This document shows positions 26,131 through 37,034 of a stretch of DNA of 64,000 nt, piece by piece (position 1 is the first letter of the stretch; each line of letters starts with the position of its first letter). The stretch is from Alphaproteobacteria bacterium AO1-B. GTDB taxonomy: Bacteria; Pseudomonadota; Alphaproteobacteria; Rhizobiales; Stappiaceae. Position numbers and translations under genes: made by a program. The stretch is from assembly GCA_001890945.1 (NCBI GenBank), contig MLAX01000002.1:248001-312000 (forward strand), read 5' to 3'. The notes below the pieces were generated by a model. It worked only from the letters and a program-made list of their open reading frames with translations. It did no database searches and had not been told where the DNA came from.

Positions 26131-27681
26131 TTATGCGCTGCGTGCGTTCTCAAGATCGAAGTCGGTGCTGTCCGTGTCTGCCCAAACTACGTCCGGTGAA
26201 TAGTTCATCACCCGGGCGCGGGGCAGGGACATGATTGCCTCGGTGCCGACACCCAGCTGGGATTTGATCACGAATTTGCCGTCATGCATTCCAACGAGCG
26301 CCTGAACGATTGACAGTCCGAGCCCTGTGCCGGGTTCCGCGCTCTTGATGGCATGAGACCCCTGGCCAAAGGCTTCCAGCACTGTCGGAATTTCGTCTTC
26401 CGGAATGCCGGGGCCGGTGTCGGTAATGGAAACATATTGCCCATCGTCGCTGGTTCGGCCGACCTTGATATGCACTTCACCGCCCACCGGCGTAAACTTT
26501 ACCGCGTTTGAAATGAGGTTGAGGACGACCTGACGCAATGCGCGCTCGTCGGCCCACACCCGCGGCATATCCGGTTCATGGGTGTGATGCAGCATGATGT
26601 TCTTGGCGTTGGCGCGTACGGTCATCATCGACCCGCATTCTTCCACGACCTCTTCCAGATAGAGCGATTCTTCCTGCAACTCATGCCGGCCCGCTTCAAT
26701 CCGCGACAGATCTAGGATTTCATTGATCAGGTTCAATAAGTGTTGGCCTGAGCCGTGAATATCGGCGGAATAGCTCTTGTAGGTGTCGTTCTTCATCGGA
26801 CCGAGCACCTCATCCTTCATGATTTCGGAAAACCCAAGGATGGCATTGAGCGGTGTCCGGAGTTCGTGGCTCATCGTCGCCAGGAAGCGTGACTTGGCGA
26901 CGTTTGCAGCTTCGGCGCGGCGGCGTGCTTCGTCCGACATGGCGTTGGCCGTTTCCAATTCGGCAATCAGATGGTCCTTTTCGGCGCGGTACTCCAGCAT
27001 CGTATTGGCGTTCTTCAAAAGCTGATTGCCAAGAATGAAGAAGAAGCCTTGTGCGCCAATCGCCATGGCAGCCAGCGTGTAGTGGATCGGGTCGATCTGC
27101 TGCAAAAAGCTCGCCGTGACGATGAGCGTCATTGGCAAGGTACTCGCCAACAGGCACCGCGGCAGCGTTGCCGATTGCATGGTGTTCATTGCAACGACAA
27201 TCAGGAGCGTCGCAAAGTGAAAGATCACAAAACCGTCGCCCGCGTTGTCAGATCGCGGCAGGAGAAAGAACACCGCCCATGAGCATCCATAGAGTAGGTC
27301 TCCGAGGGTGAAGCGGCGGCGCCAATAGATCCTGGCCTTTTGGTCTGACGGCGCGCGCTCATAAGAGTGGCACGTGACGACCATCAAGAGATGCGTGCAA
27401 AGCGTGACAATGAGCCAGGCGCCGAGAAAAAACGGGTTCAGCCAGATTACAGAGATTGCGGTGACGATAAGCACCAGAAGGGGAACCGCAAAAGCCGCGT
27501 TGATCCGTGTGTCGGCGAAGAGATGCTGGCGTTCCAGCTCAAAGGTTGAGTGCTGCCGGTCGGATGTGCCGAGACGGCTGCGGACATTTCCGGCCGAACG
27601 GGCCATCTCGCGCCGGCGGCGCGCGCGATCCCGATCAATTGCCTGACTGTCGTCGTCTTTTACTGACGCGGCGGTGTCCAT
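26131..27681 (-). CDS. membrane sensor histidine kinase
   Basis: A 516-residue protein. A cytoplasmic N-terminal region is followed by about six membrane spans between residues 60 and 215 and a short coiled coil. A HisKA domain carries the phospho-acceptor in ATMSHELRTPLN (about residue 270). The HATPase domain has N, G1 and G2 boxes (NLISNAVKFTP, DTGPGIPEDEIP, GTGLGLSIVQALV). It resembles the DivJ/PleC-type kinases of Alphaproteobacteria. No response regulator gene is adjacent, so the partner is unknown. Confidence 0.87.
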   Translation of the reverse strand: MDTAASVKDDDSQAIDRDRARRRREMARSAGNVRSRLGTSDRQHSTFELERQHLFADTRINAAFAVPLLVLIVTAISVIWLNPFFLGAWLIVTLCTHLLMVVTCHSYERAPSDQKARIYWRRRFTLGDLLYGCSWAVFFLLPRSDNAGDGFVIFHFATLLIVVAMNTMQSATLPRCLLASTLPMTLIVTASFLQQIDPIHYTLAAMAIGAQGFFFILGNQLLKNANTMLEYRAEKDHLIAELETANAMSDEARRRAEAANVAKSRFLATMSHELRTPLNAILGFSEIMKDEVLGPMKNDTYKSYSADIHGSGQHLLNLINEILDLSRIEAGRHELQEESLYLEEVVEECGSMMTVRANAKNIMLHHTHEPDMPRVWADERALRQVVLNLISNAVKFTPVGGEVHIKVGRTSDDGQYVSITDTGPGIPEDEIPTVLEAFGQGSHAIKSAEPGTGLGLSIVQALVGMHDGKFVIKSQLGVGTEAIMSLPRARVMNYSPDVVWADTDSTDFDLENARSA

Positions 27682-27811
27682 TCGGCCTGCCCAAGGTGTT
27701 CAATTGGTTATTTCAATTATGCTTGTTTCCTTGTTTTGACTCACCATTCCTTAAGATCGTCCCTAGAATTGTGGTAAGCAAAGGGTTAACCGGATCGCTA
27801 AAATTAAGGCA

Positions 27812-28459
27812 TTGATTGAATTGACAAAAATCGAAGAAATTGAAGCTGTTTCTAACGCAGTGCGCGCGTGCCGGATTTGTGTCGAGAAGCCGGAAAAGGC
27901 GCCCTTGCCGCATGAGCCTCGACCGGTTCTCCAAACATCTTCGACGGCGCGGATTTGCATTAGCGGCCAGGCACCTGGGACCCGTGTGCACAAGAGCGGA
28001 CGACCCTTTACAGACCCGTCCGGAGATCGTCTGCGATCCTGGATGGGGATTGGGGAAGATATCTTTTATGACCCGGACCTGCTGGCAATCGTACCGATGG
28101 GGTTCTGTTTCCCGGGCCTGGATGCCAAGGGAGGGGATTTGCCACCGCGCCCGGAATGCCGAAAAGTCTGGCACGATCGTGTGTTTGCAGCGATGCCGCA
28201 AATCGAATTGATCCTGGTTATCGGGCAATATGCACAGGCTTACCATCTGGGTAAGGCGCGCAAGGGCTCTTTGACGGAGACCGTTGCTGCATGGGAGACC
28301 TACTTTCAAGAAAGTGGACAGTCTGACCGTCCGCTTGTGCTGCCGTTGCCCCATCCGTCCTGGCGCAACAATGCATGGCTCAAAAAGAACCCGTGGTTCG
28401 AAGCGGAGCTTTTGCCGGTCCTTCAAAAAGAAACCGCCCGGCTGTTGAGCCGGGCGTAA
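27812..28459 (+). CDS. uracil-DNA glycosylase-family protein
   Basis: A 215-residue UDG-superfamily protein. It has an N-terminal cysteine pair in CRICVEKPE, the motif-1-like GQAPGTRVHKSGRPFTDPSG and a C-terminal PLPHPSWRN matching the HPSxR motif. These features fit the UDG-like/YwqC-type family rather than classic Ung; DNA repair activity is inferred. The start is uncertain: a TTG at 27812 is very close to AAGG at 27806, and another TTG at 27821 is better spaced. The last codons form the stem of the opposite-strand terminator. Confidence 0.78.
   Translation: MIELTKIEEIEAVSNAVRACRICVEKPEKAPLPHEPRPVLQTSSTARICISGQAPGTRVHKSGRPFTDPSGDRLRSWMGIGEDIFYDPDLLAIVPMGFCFPGLDAKGGDLPPRPECRKVWHDRVFAAMPQIELILVIGQYAQAYHLGKARKGSLTETVAAWETYFQESGQSDRPLVLPLPHPSWRNNAWLKKNPWFEAELLPVLQKETARLLSRA
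28424..28456 (-). terminator. terminator of the rhodanese gene, inside the 3' end of the UDG gene
   Basis: CGCCCGGCT (28435-28443) and AGCCGGGCG (28448-28456) form a perfect 9 bp stem with a GTTG loop. On the minus strand it is followed by GTTTCTTTTTG. It therefore terminates the convergent rhodanese transcript while encoding the last residues of the UDG protein. Confidence 0.75.
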
Positions 28460-28509
28460 GGTGAGGGGCGGCACATTTATGGATGCCATGCCAACCCCAG
28501 GGGAAAAGC

Positions 28510-29466
28510 TTAGTTCGTTGCCGTTTTCGGGCTTGAGATCGGCAGGTCTTTTTGCTGGCTCCAACCAACCATGCTGTCGTCATAAACGGCGACACTCTCG
28601 TGACCGAGCAGCTCGCTCAATACAAACCAGTTCGTCGCGGCCCAGTGACCTGTGTTGCAGTACGAGACGACCGGTGTGTCCGAGCCGGAAACCGCATTCT
28701 CTGCCAGCGATGCCAAAGCTGCCTGCGGCTTCAACTGGTTGCTTTCAGTGTCGTAGAACTTTGCCTGGTCGAAGTGGGTTGCGCCCGGCAAATGACCGAA
28801 GCGGGTTGCATCCTTGTGCTTCTCTGCGCCTTCAAACTGCGCCAGCGGCCGGCCGTCGAGCAGAACGGCATCCCCACCAATGAGGGACGCTACATCGTCG
28901 GTCGAAACCAGCAGCTCAGGACGTGGCTCGGCAATGAACATGTCACCCTCCGGCACGACTTCTCCTGTTTCAAGGGGCTTGCCGGCTTTTACCCACGCGT
29001 TGTGGCCACCATCCAAAATGGCGACTTTGTCGTGGCCGAGATACTTGAAGGTCCAATAGATCCGGGTCGCAGCCCCAAAATCGAGGTGAGATGTTCCCGC
29101 CGGAACCAGAACGACGGTCCGGTCTTCATGAACGCCGAGCTCAGATAGCGAAGCCTCCAGCTTTTCAATCGACGGCAGAACGCCAGTCACATCGCCGCGC
29201 GAGGTGCGCCAGAAACCCGGATATTCGCTCCAGACAGCTCCCGGAATATGGCCTTTCAGGTAATCGTCTTTACCGGACTTGGCGAGGGGGGAGCGAATGT
29301 CTAGGACCAGAAGGTTTTCGTCGTCTTGATTGGTCTCAAGCCACTCGACGCTGACCAAAGGAGATGCGTCCAGCGCCTGGGCGGCACTGGTCAGGCTTGT
29401 GACCTGAAACAAGATAGCACATGCAGCGGCCACAATCGCTTTTGTGCCAAGGTGCAAACGTGTCAT
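28510..29466 (-). CDS. exported two-domain rhodanese (thiosulfate/3-mercaptopyruvate sulfurtransferase)
   Basis: A 318-residue protein. The signal peptide (hydrophobic run to about residue 30, ending QALDASP) points to the periplasm. The inactive N-terminal rhodanese domain has WLETNQDDENLLVLDIRSP. The C-terminal domain carries the active cysteine in VVSYCNTGHWAA. The ATG at 29466 is preferred because GGAAGGAGA precedes it; the frame is open 18 codons further. It is divergent from the AsnC gene. Confidence 0.87.
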   Translation of the reverse strand: MTRLHLGTKAIVAAACAILFQVTSLTSAAQALDASPLVSVEWLETNQDDENLLVLDIRSPLAKSGKDDYLKGHIPGAVWSEYPGFWRTSRGDVTGVLPSIEKLEASLSELGVHEDRTVVLVPAGTSHLDFGAATRIYWTFKYLGHDKVAILDGGHNAWVKAGKPLETGEVVPEGDMFIAEPRPELLVSTDDVASLIGGDAVLLDGRPLAQFEGAEKHKDATRFGHLPGATHFDQAKFYDTESNQLKPQAALASLAENAVSGSDTPVVSYCNTGHWAATNWFVLSELLGHESVAVYDDSMVGWSQQKDLPISSPKTATN

Positions 29467-29697
29467 GCCAGTCTCCTTCCAAAATTCGAATAAATTTCTA
29501 TTCGACCGTGGAAATTGCACTGAGAGGGTGCCGTTTCAAGCCAAATCGGCTCCTCTTTTGGAAGAAAAATCTCAATTTCTCTTGCGTTCCCCCCATGTAG
29601 AACGGTATTGCGGGATCTGGACCCGGCAGGCAAAAAGAATCCTGTCATTTTGGGGCGTCCCAACGCTTGGTGACGCTGCGTTTTCTCAGGCAAAACC

Positions 29698-30192
29698 ATG
29701 ATCGACCGCATAGACCGCCGTATTCTCTCCATTCTTCAGGAAGACTGCACCGTGCCCGTTGCCGAAATCGGCAGGCGGGTTGGGCTGTCGACCACTCCGT
29801 GCTGGCGCCGCATCCAGAAGATGGAAGAAGACGGTGTGATCACGGGCCGGGTGGCTCTGCTCGATCCGGCCAAGGTCAACGCAAAGGTGACGGCTTTTGT
29901 CGCCATCACCACGAGCCAGCACTCGGAAGACTGGCTGAAGAAATTTGCAGACGTTATTCAGGAATTTCCCGAGGTGGTCGAGTTTTACCGCATGGCAGGG
30001 CAGGTGGATTATCTCCTGCGCGTCGCAGTGCCGGACATTGAAGCTTATGACTCGTTTTACAAACGCTTAATCGCCAAGATCGATATCTCCGACGTTTCGA
30101 CCACCTTCGCGATGGAGCAAATCAAAAACACCACCGCCTTGCCCCTGGCCTATGTCGCTACAGAAAAGCCGAAAGCTGACAAGGACGCGTAG
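29698..30192 (+). CDS. Lrp/AsnC-family transcriptional regulator
   Basis: A 164-residue protein. The N-terminal helix-turn-helix has IDRRILSILQED near residue 5 and IGRRVGLSTTPCWRRI. The C-terminal RAM/ligand domain carries FYRMAGQVDYLLRVAVPDI. Family assignment is secure; it may sense an amino acid. Its nearest divergent gene is the exported rhodanese, but a regulatory link is only positional. Confidence 0.9.
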   Translation: MIDRIDRRILSILQEDCTVPVAEIGRRVGLSTTPCWRRIQKMEEDGVITGRVALLDPAKVNAKVTAFVAITTSQHSEDWLKKFADVIQEFPEVVEFYRMAGQVDYLLRVAVPDIEAYDSFYKRLIAKIDISDVSTTFAMEQIKNTTALPLAYVATEKPKADKDA

Positions 30193-30340
30193 GATCATCA
30201 GGTTGTTTTTGCAGGGGTGATGCATTTATAGCGATTGTATTCATAAATTACACTTTTTGCGTTTATGTGATTTTTACTAATACTGCGTACTTTCAAAAGT
30301 GTTGGCTGTAATCAAGCTTGCATTTTTTGAGAGTTTTTCA

Positions 30341-31642
30341 ATGAACTATATTATGGCAATTGCCGCGCAGTGGCGGACAAGTTACCCCACGTTCCTCAAC
30401 ACAGGGCCACTATGTAAACAGTTAGGCGGTCCGTTTTTTTTCCCTTTTTGGCTTCTTGCGGGCATCTTGACTCTGGTTTTTTTGTTCGGAGTCGATCATG
30501 GCTTGTTGGAGTTTGATAAAGGCATCGGTGAGATAGGGGCGGAGGACTTTGCTGCATTTTATCGCGGTGGGCAGTTGGCCCTGAATGGTGCTGCAGCTAC
30601 AGCTTATGATCCAGTTGTTTTTGCTGAACCGTTCTCTCATGAAAACAAAGGGTTGCTGTTTCTAAATCCTCCACATGCATTCCTTTTTTTTGAACCGCTT
30701 GCCAATCTTCCTTATGCCGTTGCACGAGGGATCATTATCGTTGTCAATTTGTCGGCAATTTTGGGCTTGGTGTATATTCTGCGCTTGAAATTAGGGGGGG
30801 CTCCATATGTTTTTGCCCTATTTTCTTGCGGGTCCTACTTCAGCTTTAGTGTGCTTCAGATTTCGCCAATTATCATTTTTTTGGTGATCTACGCTTTGAT
30901 CCATCATCAACGCCGACCTGTCTTGAGCGCAATTGCGCTTGCAATCGCGACAATTAAGCCGCAGCTAGGTGTGCTTATTCCCTTTTTTCTTATTTCTGCA
31001 AGAAGTTGGACAACGCTTACTTATGCGACTGTATCTACACTGTTTTTGTTTGTGCTCAGTGTTGCGTTTTACGGCTTTATTGTTTGGACTGCTTTCTTTG
31101 TTTCACTGGTTGATGGTTCGCATGTTGTTCAATTTGAAAATATGATTGGATATATGATTGGTATACGCCATTCATTCAGCATAATTGGAGCATCAGGTAC
31201 TACTAAGTTGGTGTTTCAGTTGCTCGTGACTTTGTGCTGTTCAGTTTTGGTTTGGTATTCAGTTCGCAGCTTTCCCGAAAAACAGGCATTGCCGATCGTT
31301 GTTTTTTTGATGTGCATCGCTGCACCGTCCTTTCTTCTCTACGATTGGTTGCTGTTGTCTGCGGCAATGCTTCTTGCGCTAGGTATTCAGAGCCGTTGGT
31401 CTGCGCTGTTGCAGATTCTGGCCGGAATGCTGCTGTTGGCTCCATATATTCAAGCGCTGCTTCGTTTAAGAGGTAGTGATGCCATGATCCTGTTCTCCTT
31501 ATTCGTGCCATTCCTAATGATCGGTGTCTGCTGGCTCTCCATAAGGGAACTATCTAGCAAAAAGCATGTGACCCGTGGTGCAAACGAAGCGCCTCGACGC
31601 CAGAGTTCACTACCCCGAAATGAAGTATTTAGTACCCAATAG
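30341..31642 (+). CDS. multi-span membrane protein, DUF2029/GT87-like
   Basis: About 433 residues with ten or more hydrophobic spans. The first loop contains AEDFAAFYRGGQLALNG and later AYDPVVF, which match the acidic first-loop pattern of GT87 polyprenyl-phosphate-sugar mannosyltransferases (DUF2029). ATIKPQLGVLIPF is the other family motif. The gene is visibly AT-richer than its neighbours with T-rich third positions, a sign of acquisition. An in-frame GTG at 30299 would add 14 residues. Its end overlaps the TetR gene tail-to-tail by 14 bp. The sugar acceptor is unknown. Confidence 0.75.
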   Translation: MNYIMAIAAQWRTSYPTFLNTGPLCKQLGGPFFFPFWLLAGILTLVFLFGVDHGLLEFDKGIGEIGAEDFAAFYRGGQLALNGAAATAYDPVVFAEPFSHENKGLLFLNPPHAFLFFEPLANLPYAVARGIIIVVNLSAILGLVYILRLKLGGAPYVFALFSCGSYFSFSVLQISPIIIFLVIYALIHHQRRPVLSAIALAIATIKPQLGVLIPFFLISARSWTTLTYATVSTLFLFVLSVAFYGFIVWTAFFVSLVDGSHVVQFENMIGYMIGIRHSFSIIGASGTTKLVFQLLVTLCCSVLVWYSVRSFPEKQALPIVVFLMCIAAPSFLLYDWLLLSAAMLLALGIQSRWSALLQILAGMLLLAPYIQALLRLRGSDAMILFSLFVPFLMIGVCWLSIRELSSKKHVTRGANEAPRRQSSLPRNEVFSTQ

Positions 31643-32270
31643 GATGCCGGGCGCGGAAGCGGGCGATTTCGGCGTCTGAGACCGGTTGGCCGGTGAAAAT
31701 CTCTGCGTAATGGGGCATGCGTGCCAGGCGCGGTTCCAGCGGTTCGGACGGTCCATCTTCTTTCATCGAGATGTAGCCGATCTGGGTCTGATAAACGGTG
31801 TTCGCGCGCACATTTGCGTATTGTGGCGCATCGCCAAACCGCAAAAACATAGCTTCCAAGGCGTCGACGCGCACCTGATCGGCCTCGTTCAGAAGTTTTG
31901 CCAGCTGCGGGTCGGTGTGCGCCCAGTTGCGGACTGCAAATTCCAGGCGGGAATCGAACAGCTCCGGCAAAAGCCACAGATCGAAAATGTTCAGCATCGC
32001 TTCCGTGATGGTCTCAGCGTAGGCTTCGGTCCGTTGGATGAGATTGCCGGTGTTTTTGGTTTGCCAAAGCGTGATCAACGCATCCAGAAGGTCCTGCCGA
32101 TTGGAAAAGTGGCCGTAAAAACTGGTGCGCGACAGGCCGAGCCGGTCGCTCAAGGGCATGACTTTGACCGCATCAATACCGCCATCCAAAAGCGCTTCAT
32201 AAGCCGCCTGGACCCATATGTCGCGAGACCCGCGCCATCCCGATGTTTTGCTGATCAGATCTGTGTTCAT
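31629..32270 (-). CDS. TetR-family transcriptional regulator
   Basis: A 213-residue protein. The N-terminal HTH contains AAYEALLDGGIDAVKV and LGLSRTSFYGHFSNRQDLLDAL. The C-terminal ligand domain is diverged. It is divergent from the demethylase gene at 32434 across 163 bp and is the likely local regulator of that cluster, by position only. Confidence 0.88.
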   Translation of the reverse strand: MNTDLISKTSGWRGSRDIWVQAAYEALLDGGIDAVKVMPLSDRLGLSRTSFYGHFSNRQDLLDALITLWQTKNTGNLIQRTEAYAETITEAMLNIFDLWLLPELFDSRLEFAVRNWAHTDPQLAKLLNEADQVRVDALEAMFLRFGDAPQYANVRANTVYQTQIGYISMKEDGPSEPLEPRLARMPHYAEIFTGQPVSDAEIARFRARHPIGY

Positions 32271-32433
32271 TCTGATCCGTTATCAGCGCAAATCCGCAGA
32301 AACAAGCAAAATTGACACCTATGTTTTCGAATCCGACATAAATGTCGCTTTTACGGCTTTTCAAAGGAGCCTATGCGGCCTTTACTGAAGGTATTCCGCG
32401 ACCATCGCGGGCATGCGCACAAGAGGGAGAGGC

Positions 32434-34470
32434 ATGTCGAAAGATCCGTTGCTGCAGCCGTATCAGCTGAAACATCTGACATTGAAAAACCGGATCATGA
32501 TCACCTCTCATGAACCCGCTTATCCTGAAGACGGGATGCCGAAGGACCGTTACCGGGCCTATCACGAGACCCGGGCCAAGGCAGGTGTCGCTCTGACCAT
32601 GACGGCCGGATCTGCTGCGGTGTCGCGCAACTCCCCACCGGTCTTCAACAATATCCTTGCCTATAAGGACGAGGTGGTGCCTTGGGTTAAGCGGCTGACC
32701 GATGCCTGTCATGATCATGGCTGCGCCGTGATGATCCAGCTGACCCATCTTGGCCGGCGGACCCACTGGAACAAGGGGGACTGGCTGCCGGCCGTCTCGT
32801 CAAGCCACGAACGGGAAGCGGCACACCGGGCCTTTCCGAAACAGGTCGAAGACTGGGACATTGCCCGGATTGTTCAAGATTATGCCGATGCTGCCGAGCG
32901 TATGAAAGACGGCGGCATGGATGGTATTGAGCTACAGGCCTATGGCCATCTGATGGATCAGTTCTGGTCTCCGGTCACCAACACGCTCGAAGGTCCCTAT
33001 GGCGGTTCTCTGGAAAACCGGATGCGATTTTCGATGGAGGTGATCGATGCGGTACGTGAGCGGGTCGGCGATGAGTTCATTGTGGGTATCCGGTTCACGG
33101 CTGACGAAGACCTTGAGGGTGGGATCACCGAAGCCGAGGGACTGGAGATTGCCCGTCGTTTAAAAGCAACAGACAAGATCGACTTCCTGAATGTGATCCG
33201 CGGGCATATCGATACCGACCCGGGCCTGACAGACGTTATTCCGGTTCAAGGCATGCGCAACGCGCCACATCTTGATTTTGCCGGGCGGATCAAAAAGGAA
33301 ATCGGACTGCCGACATTTCACGCAGCGAAAATCCCAGATGTGGCCACCGCGCGGCACGCCATCGCGGAAGGTCTTCTTGATATGGTGGGTATGACCCGCG
33401 CCCATATGGCTGATCCTCAGGTCGTAAAGAAGATCGCAGAGAAACGCGAGGACGATATTCGTCCTTGCGTCGGAGCGACCTATTGTCTGGATCGGATCTA
33501 CCAGGCCGGTGATGCGCTGTGCATCCACAACGCGGCGACAGGACGGGAACTGACCATGCCGCATGAGATCCCGCCAGCAGACGAGCAGAAGAAGGTTGTT
33601 GTCGTCGGAGCCGGGCCTGCGGGATTGGAAGCAGCGCGTGTTGCCAGTGAACGTGGTCATGACGTTACGGTTTTCGAAGCCGCGCCTGATGCAGGTGGCC
33701 AAATCAGGTTGACGGCCCAGTCCGAGCGCCGCCGGGAGATGATCTCCATCATCGATTGGCGTTTGCAGCAGTGTTCCAATCGTGGGGTGACATTTCACTT
33801 CAACAGATTTGCGGAAAGTCTTGATATCGAATCTGAAAACCCAGATGCAGTCATCATCGCAACCGGAGGCTTGCCGCACACGGATGTGCTTGGTGAGGGC
33901 AATGATCTGGTGGTGTCGGCCTGGGACATCATCGCGGGCGACGTCAAACCGGGCAAACGGGTGCTGGTCTATGACGATGCCGGAGATCATCCAGCCTTGC
34001 AGGCGGCAGAGATGATTGCGGCATCAGGGGCACATGTTGAAATCATGACCCCGGATCGGTCCTTTGCGCCCGATGTCATGGCGATGAACTTGGTGCCTTA
34101 TATGCGGGCGCTTCAGGACAAGGATGTGCGCTTTACCGTGACCTACCGCCTGAAAAGCGTGCGCCGGTCCGGAAACCAATTGGCAGCTGTGATTGGAACG
34201 GACTACTCGGCGCACACCGAGGAGCGTGAGTTTGATCAGATTGTCGTCAATCACGGCACCGTTCCGATGGATGAGCTCTATTTCGAGCTGAAGCCGAAAT
34301 CGACCAATCTGGGCGCTGTTGATCAGGACGCTTTGATCTTCGGCCGGTCTCAGCCGCAAGGCGCGAATCCCGATGGGGCCTTTGCGCTCTACCGGATCGG
34401 CGATGCGGTTGCCGCCCGTAACACACATGCGGCAATCTATGACGCTTTGAGGATAGTGAAAGATATCTAG
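32434..34470 (+). CDS. Old-yellow-enzyme-type demethylase (StcD/DgcA-like)
   Basis: A 678-residue protein of the dienoyl-CoA reductase/trimethylamine dehydrogenase type. The N-terminal FMN TIM barrel (1-370) is followed by the 4Fe-4S cluster region RPCVGATYCLDR with further Cys in ALCIHN. A C-terminal FAD/NAD region has VVVGAGPAGLEAARVA. The same layout is known in N-methylproline demethylase StcD (same length) and dimethylglycine demethylase DgcA. With the Rieske oxygenase and reductase downstream it suggests proline betaine or glycine betaine degradation. The start has AGGGAGAGG upstream; seven more codons are open before it. Confidence 0.8.
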   Translation: MSKDPLLQPYQLKHLTLKNRIMITSHEPAYPEDGMPKDRYRAYHETRAKAGVALTMTAGSAAVSRNSPPVFNNILAYKDEVVPWVKRLTDACHDHGCAVMIQLTHLGRRTHWNKGDWLPAVSSSHEREAAHRAFPKQVEDWDIARIVQDYADAAERMKDGGMDGIELQAYGHLMDQFWSPVTNTLEGPYGGSLENRMRFSMEVIDAVRERVGDEFIVGIRFTADEDLEGGITEAEGLEIARRLKATDKIDFLNVIRGHIDTDPGLTDVIPVQGMRNAPHLDFAGRIKKEIGLPTFHAAKIPDVATARHAIAEGLLDMVGMTRAHMADPQVVKKIAEKREDDIRPCVGATYCLDRIYQAGDALCIHNAATGRELTMPHEIPPADEQKKVVVVGAGPAGLEAARVASERGHDVTVFEAAPDAGGQIRLTAQSERRREMISIIDWRLQQCSNRGVTFHFNRFAESLDIESENPDAVIIATGGLPHTDVLGEGNDLVVSAWDIIAGDVKPGKRVLVYDDAGDHPALQAAEMIAASGAHVEIMTPDRSFAPDVMAMNLVPYMRALQDKDVRFTVTYRLKSVRRSGNQLAAVIGTDYSAHTEEREFDQIVVNHGTVPMDELYFELKPKSTNLGAVDQDALIFGRSQPQGANPDGAFALYRIGDAVAARNTHAAIYDALRIVKDI

Positions 34471-34608
34471 AAAAGCGGCACAGCTGACTGAATTTGCAGC
34501 ACGTCTTACTTGGATAAAATCATGCCGTTTTTGTGCTATGTAAAATCACAATTGCGCGTCAATTATCCGCCAGATCAATGGCCACCACAAACGGCTTTTA
34601 CAGGATGA

Positions 34609-35850
<1,242 letters not shown>

Positions 35851-35853
35851 GTC

Positions 35854-36933
35854 ATGGCGATGATCCCGATGCCGGACAAGGACACTCCAGTCTGGACCGA
35901 TGCCGAGATGCTGGAATGCGTCAACGTTTTGCCGGAGGCGCCGAACGTTAAAACTTTCACGTTCCGCCCTCCGTCCGGCAACCGGTTTGTCTACAAGGCC
36001 GGCCAGTTCATCACGCTTGACCTGCCGGTCCCCGGCGGCAACGTGCAGCGGACCTACACGATATCATCTTCGCCAGTTACGCAGGCCTATCTGTCGGTGA
36101 CTGTGAAGGCCCAGGAAGGCAGTATCGGGACCCGCTGGATGCTCGACCATTTGGTTCCCGGCATGCAGATCAAGGCCTTTGGTCCTGCCGGCCTGTTTCA
36201 TTTGCCTCCCAATCCAGACGGCAAGTTTCTGTTCATCTCCGCCGGATCTGGCGTGACGCCGATGATGTCCATGGCGGGCACGTTGTTCGAGCGTGGTGAA
36301 GAGCCGGATATCTGTTTTGTCCAGTGCGCCAATCGACCTGCCGAGCTGATCTTCCGCAAACGCCTGGAATACATGGCCTGCCGGACCAACGGTCTGCAGC
36401 TGCATTTCGTCGTCAATCAGAGTGATCCGTACGAGGTTTGGACCGGTTATCGGGGCTACTTCAACCAGCTGATGCTGGGTTTGATGTGTAACGATTATCT
36501 GGAACGTGACGTCTATTGCTGTGGTCCTGAAGGGTTCATGGAAGGTGTGCGCGAGATCCTGAATGCGCTCGGCTACGATATGGACCGGTATCATCAGGAG
36601 AGCTTCCAGGCTCCGGCGGAAACCAAGGAAGAGCTCACCGAGTTCGACGACGTGGTCCCGCAGGAAGACACGCAGGCGCAGATCGTCTTTGCCAACTCAA
36701 ATGTATCAGCCTGGTGTTCTGAGACGGATACGGTTCTGGCTGTTGCCAAGGAGGCCGGGTTGAATATTCCGTCTGGCTGTACATTCGGTGTTTGTGGGAC
36801 CTGCAAGGTCAAGAAAGTGTCTGGCGACGTGCATATGGTGCACTCCGGCGGTATCAGCGATGAGGACATCGAGGATGGTTTCATCCTTGCCTGTTGTTCC
36901 AACCCAATCGGCACCGTCGAAGTCGAGGTCTAA
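35854..36933 (+). CDS. ferredoxin reductase component of the Rieske system (GbcB-like)
   Basis: A 359-residue electron carrier. The FAD domain has RTYTISSSP. The NAD(P) domain has FISAGSGVTPMMSM and YCCGPEGFM. The C-terminal plant-type 2Fe-2S domain has PSGCTFGVCGTCKVKK plus a last cysteine in LACCSNP. It feeds electrons from NAD(P)H to the preceding oxygenase. The two genes are tightly linked, so co-transcription is expected. Confidence 0.88.
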   Translation: MAMIPMPDKDTPVWTDAEMLECVNVLPEAPNVKTFTFRPPSGNRFVYKAGQFITLDLPVPGGNVQRTYTISSSPVTQAYLSVTVKAQEGSIGTRWMLDHLVPGMQIKAFGPAGLFHLPPNPDGKFLFISAGSGVTPMMSMAGTLFERGEEPDICFVQCANRPAELIFRKRLEYMACRTNGLQLHFVVNQSDPYEVWTGYRGYFNQLMLGLMCNDYLERDVYCCGPEGFMEGVREILNALGYDMDRYHQESFQAPAETKEELTEFDDVVPQEDTQAQIVFANSNVSAWCSETDTVLAVAKEAGLNIPSGCTFGVCGTCKVKKVSGDVHMVHSGGISDEDIEDGFILACCSNPIGTVEVEV

Positions 36934-36998
36934 GCCGCTCGGAATAAAACATTCAAAAATTGAGATGTATCAATGGCGGTGGCCGTGATCGTGCCGTA

Positions 36999-37030
36999 TC
37001 CTCCCAAAAAACAAAGCTTTCTTGGGAGGA
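36999..37030 (+). promoter_or_regulatory. hairpin masking the ribosome binding site of the DUF302 gene
   Basis: TCCTCCCAA (36999-37007) pairs perfectly with TTGGGAGGA (37022-37030). The right arm is the Shine-Dalgarno sequence, 4 nt before the ATG at 37035. The loop is AT-rich and contains AAAGCTTT. There is no T-run, so it is not a terminator. A stem of this kind would block translation until it opens (temperature, protein or another RNA); this is inference. Confidence 0.6.
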
Positions 37031-37034
37031 TGGT

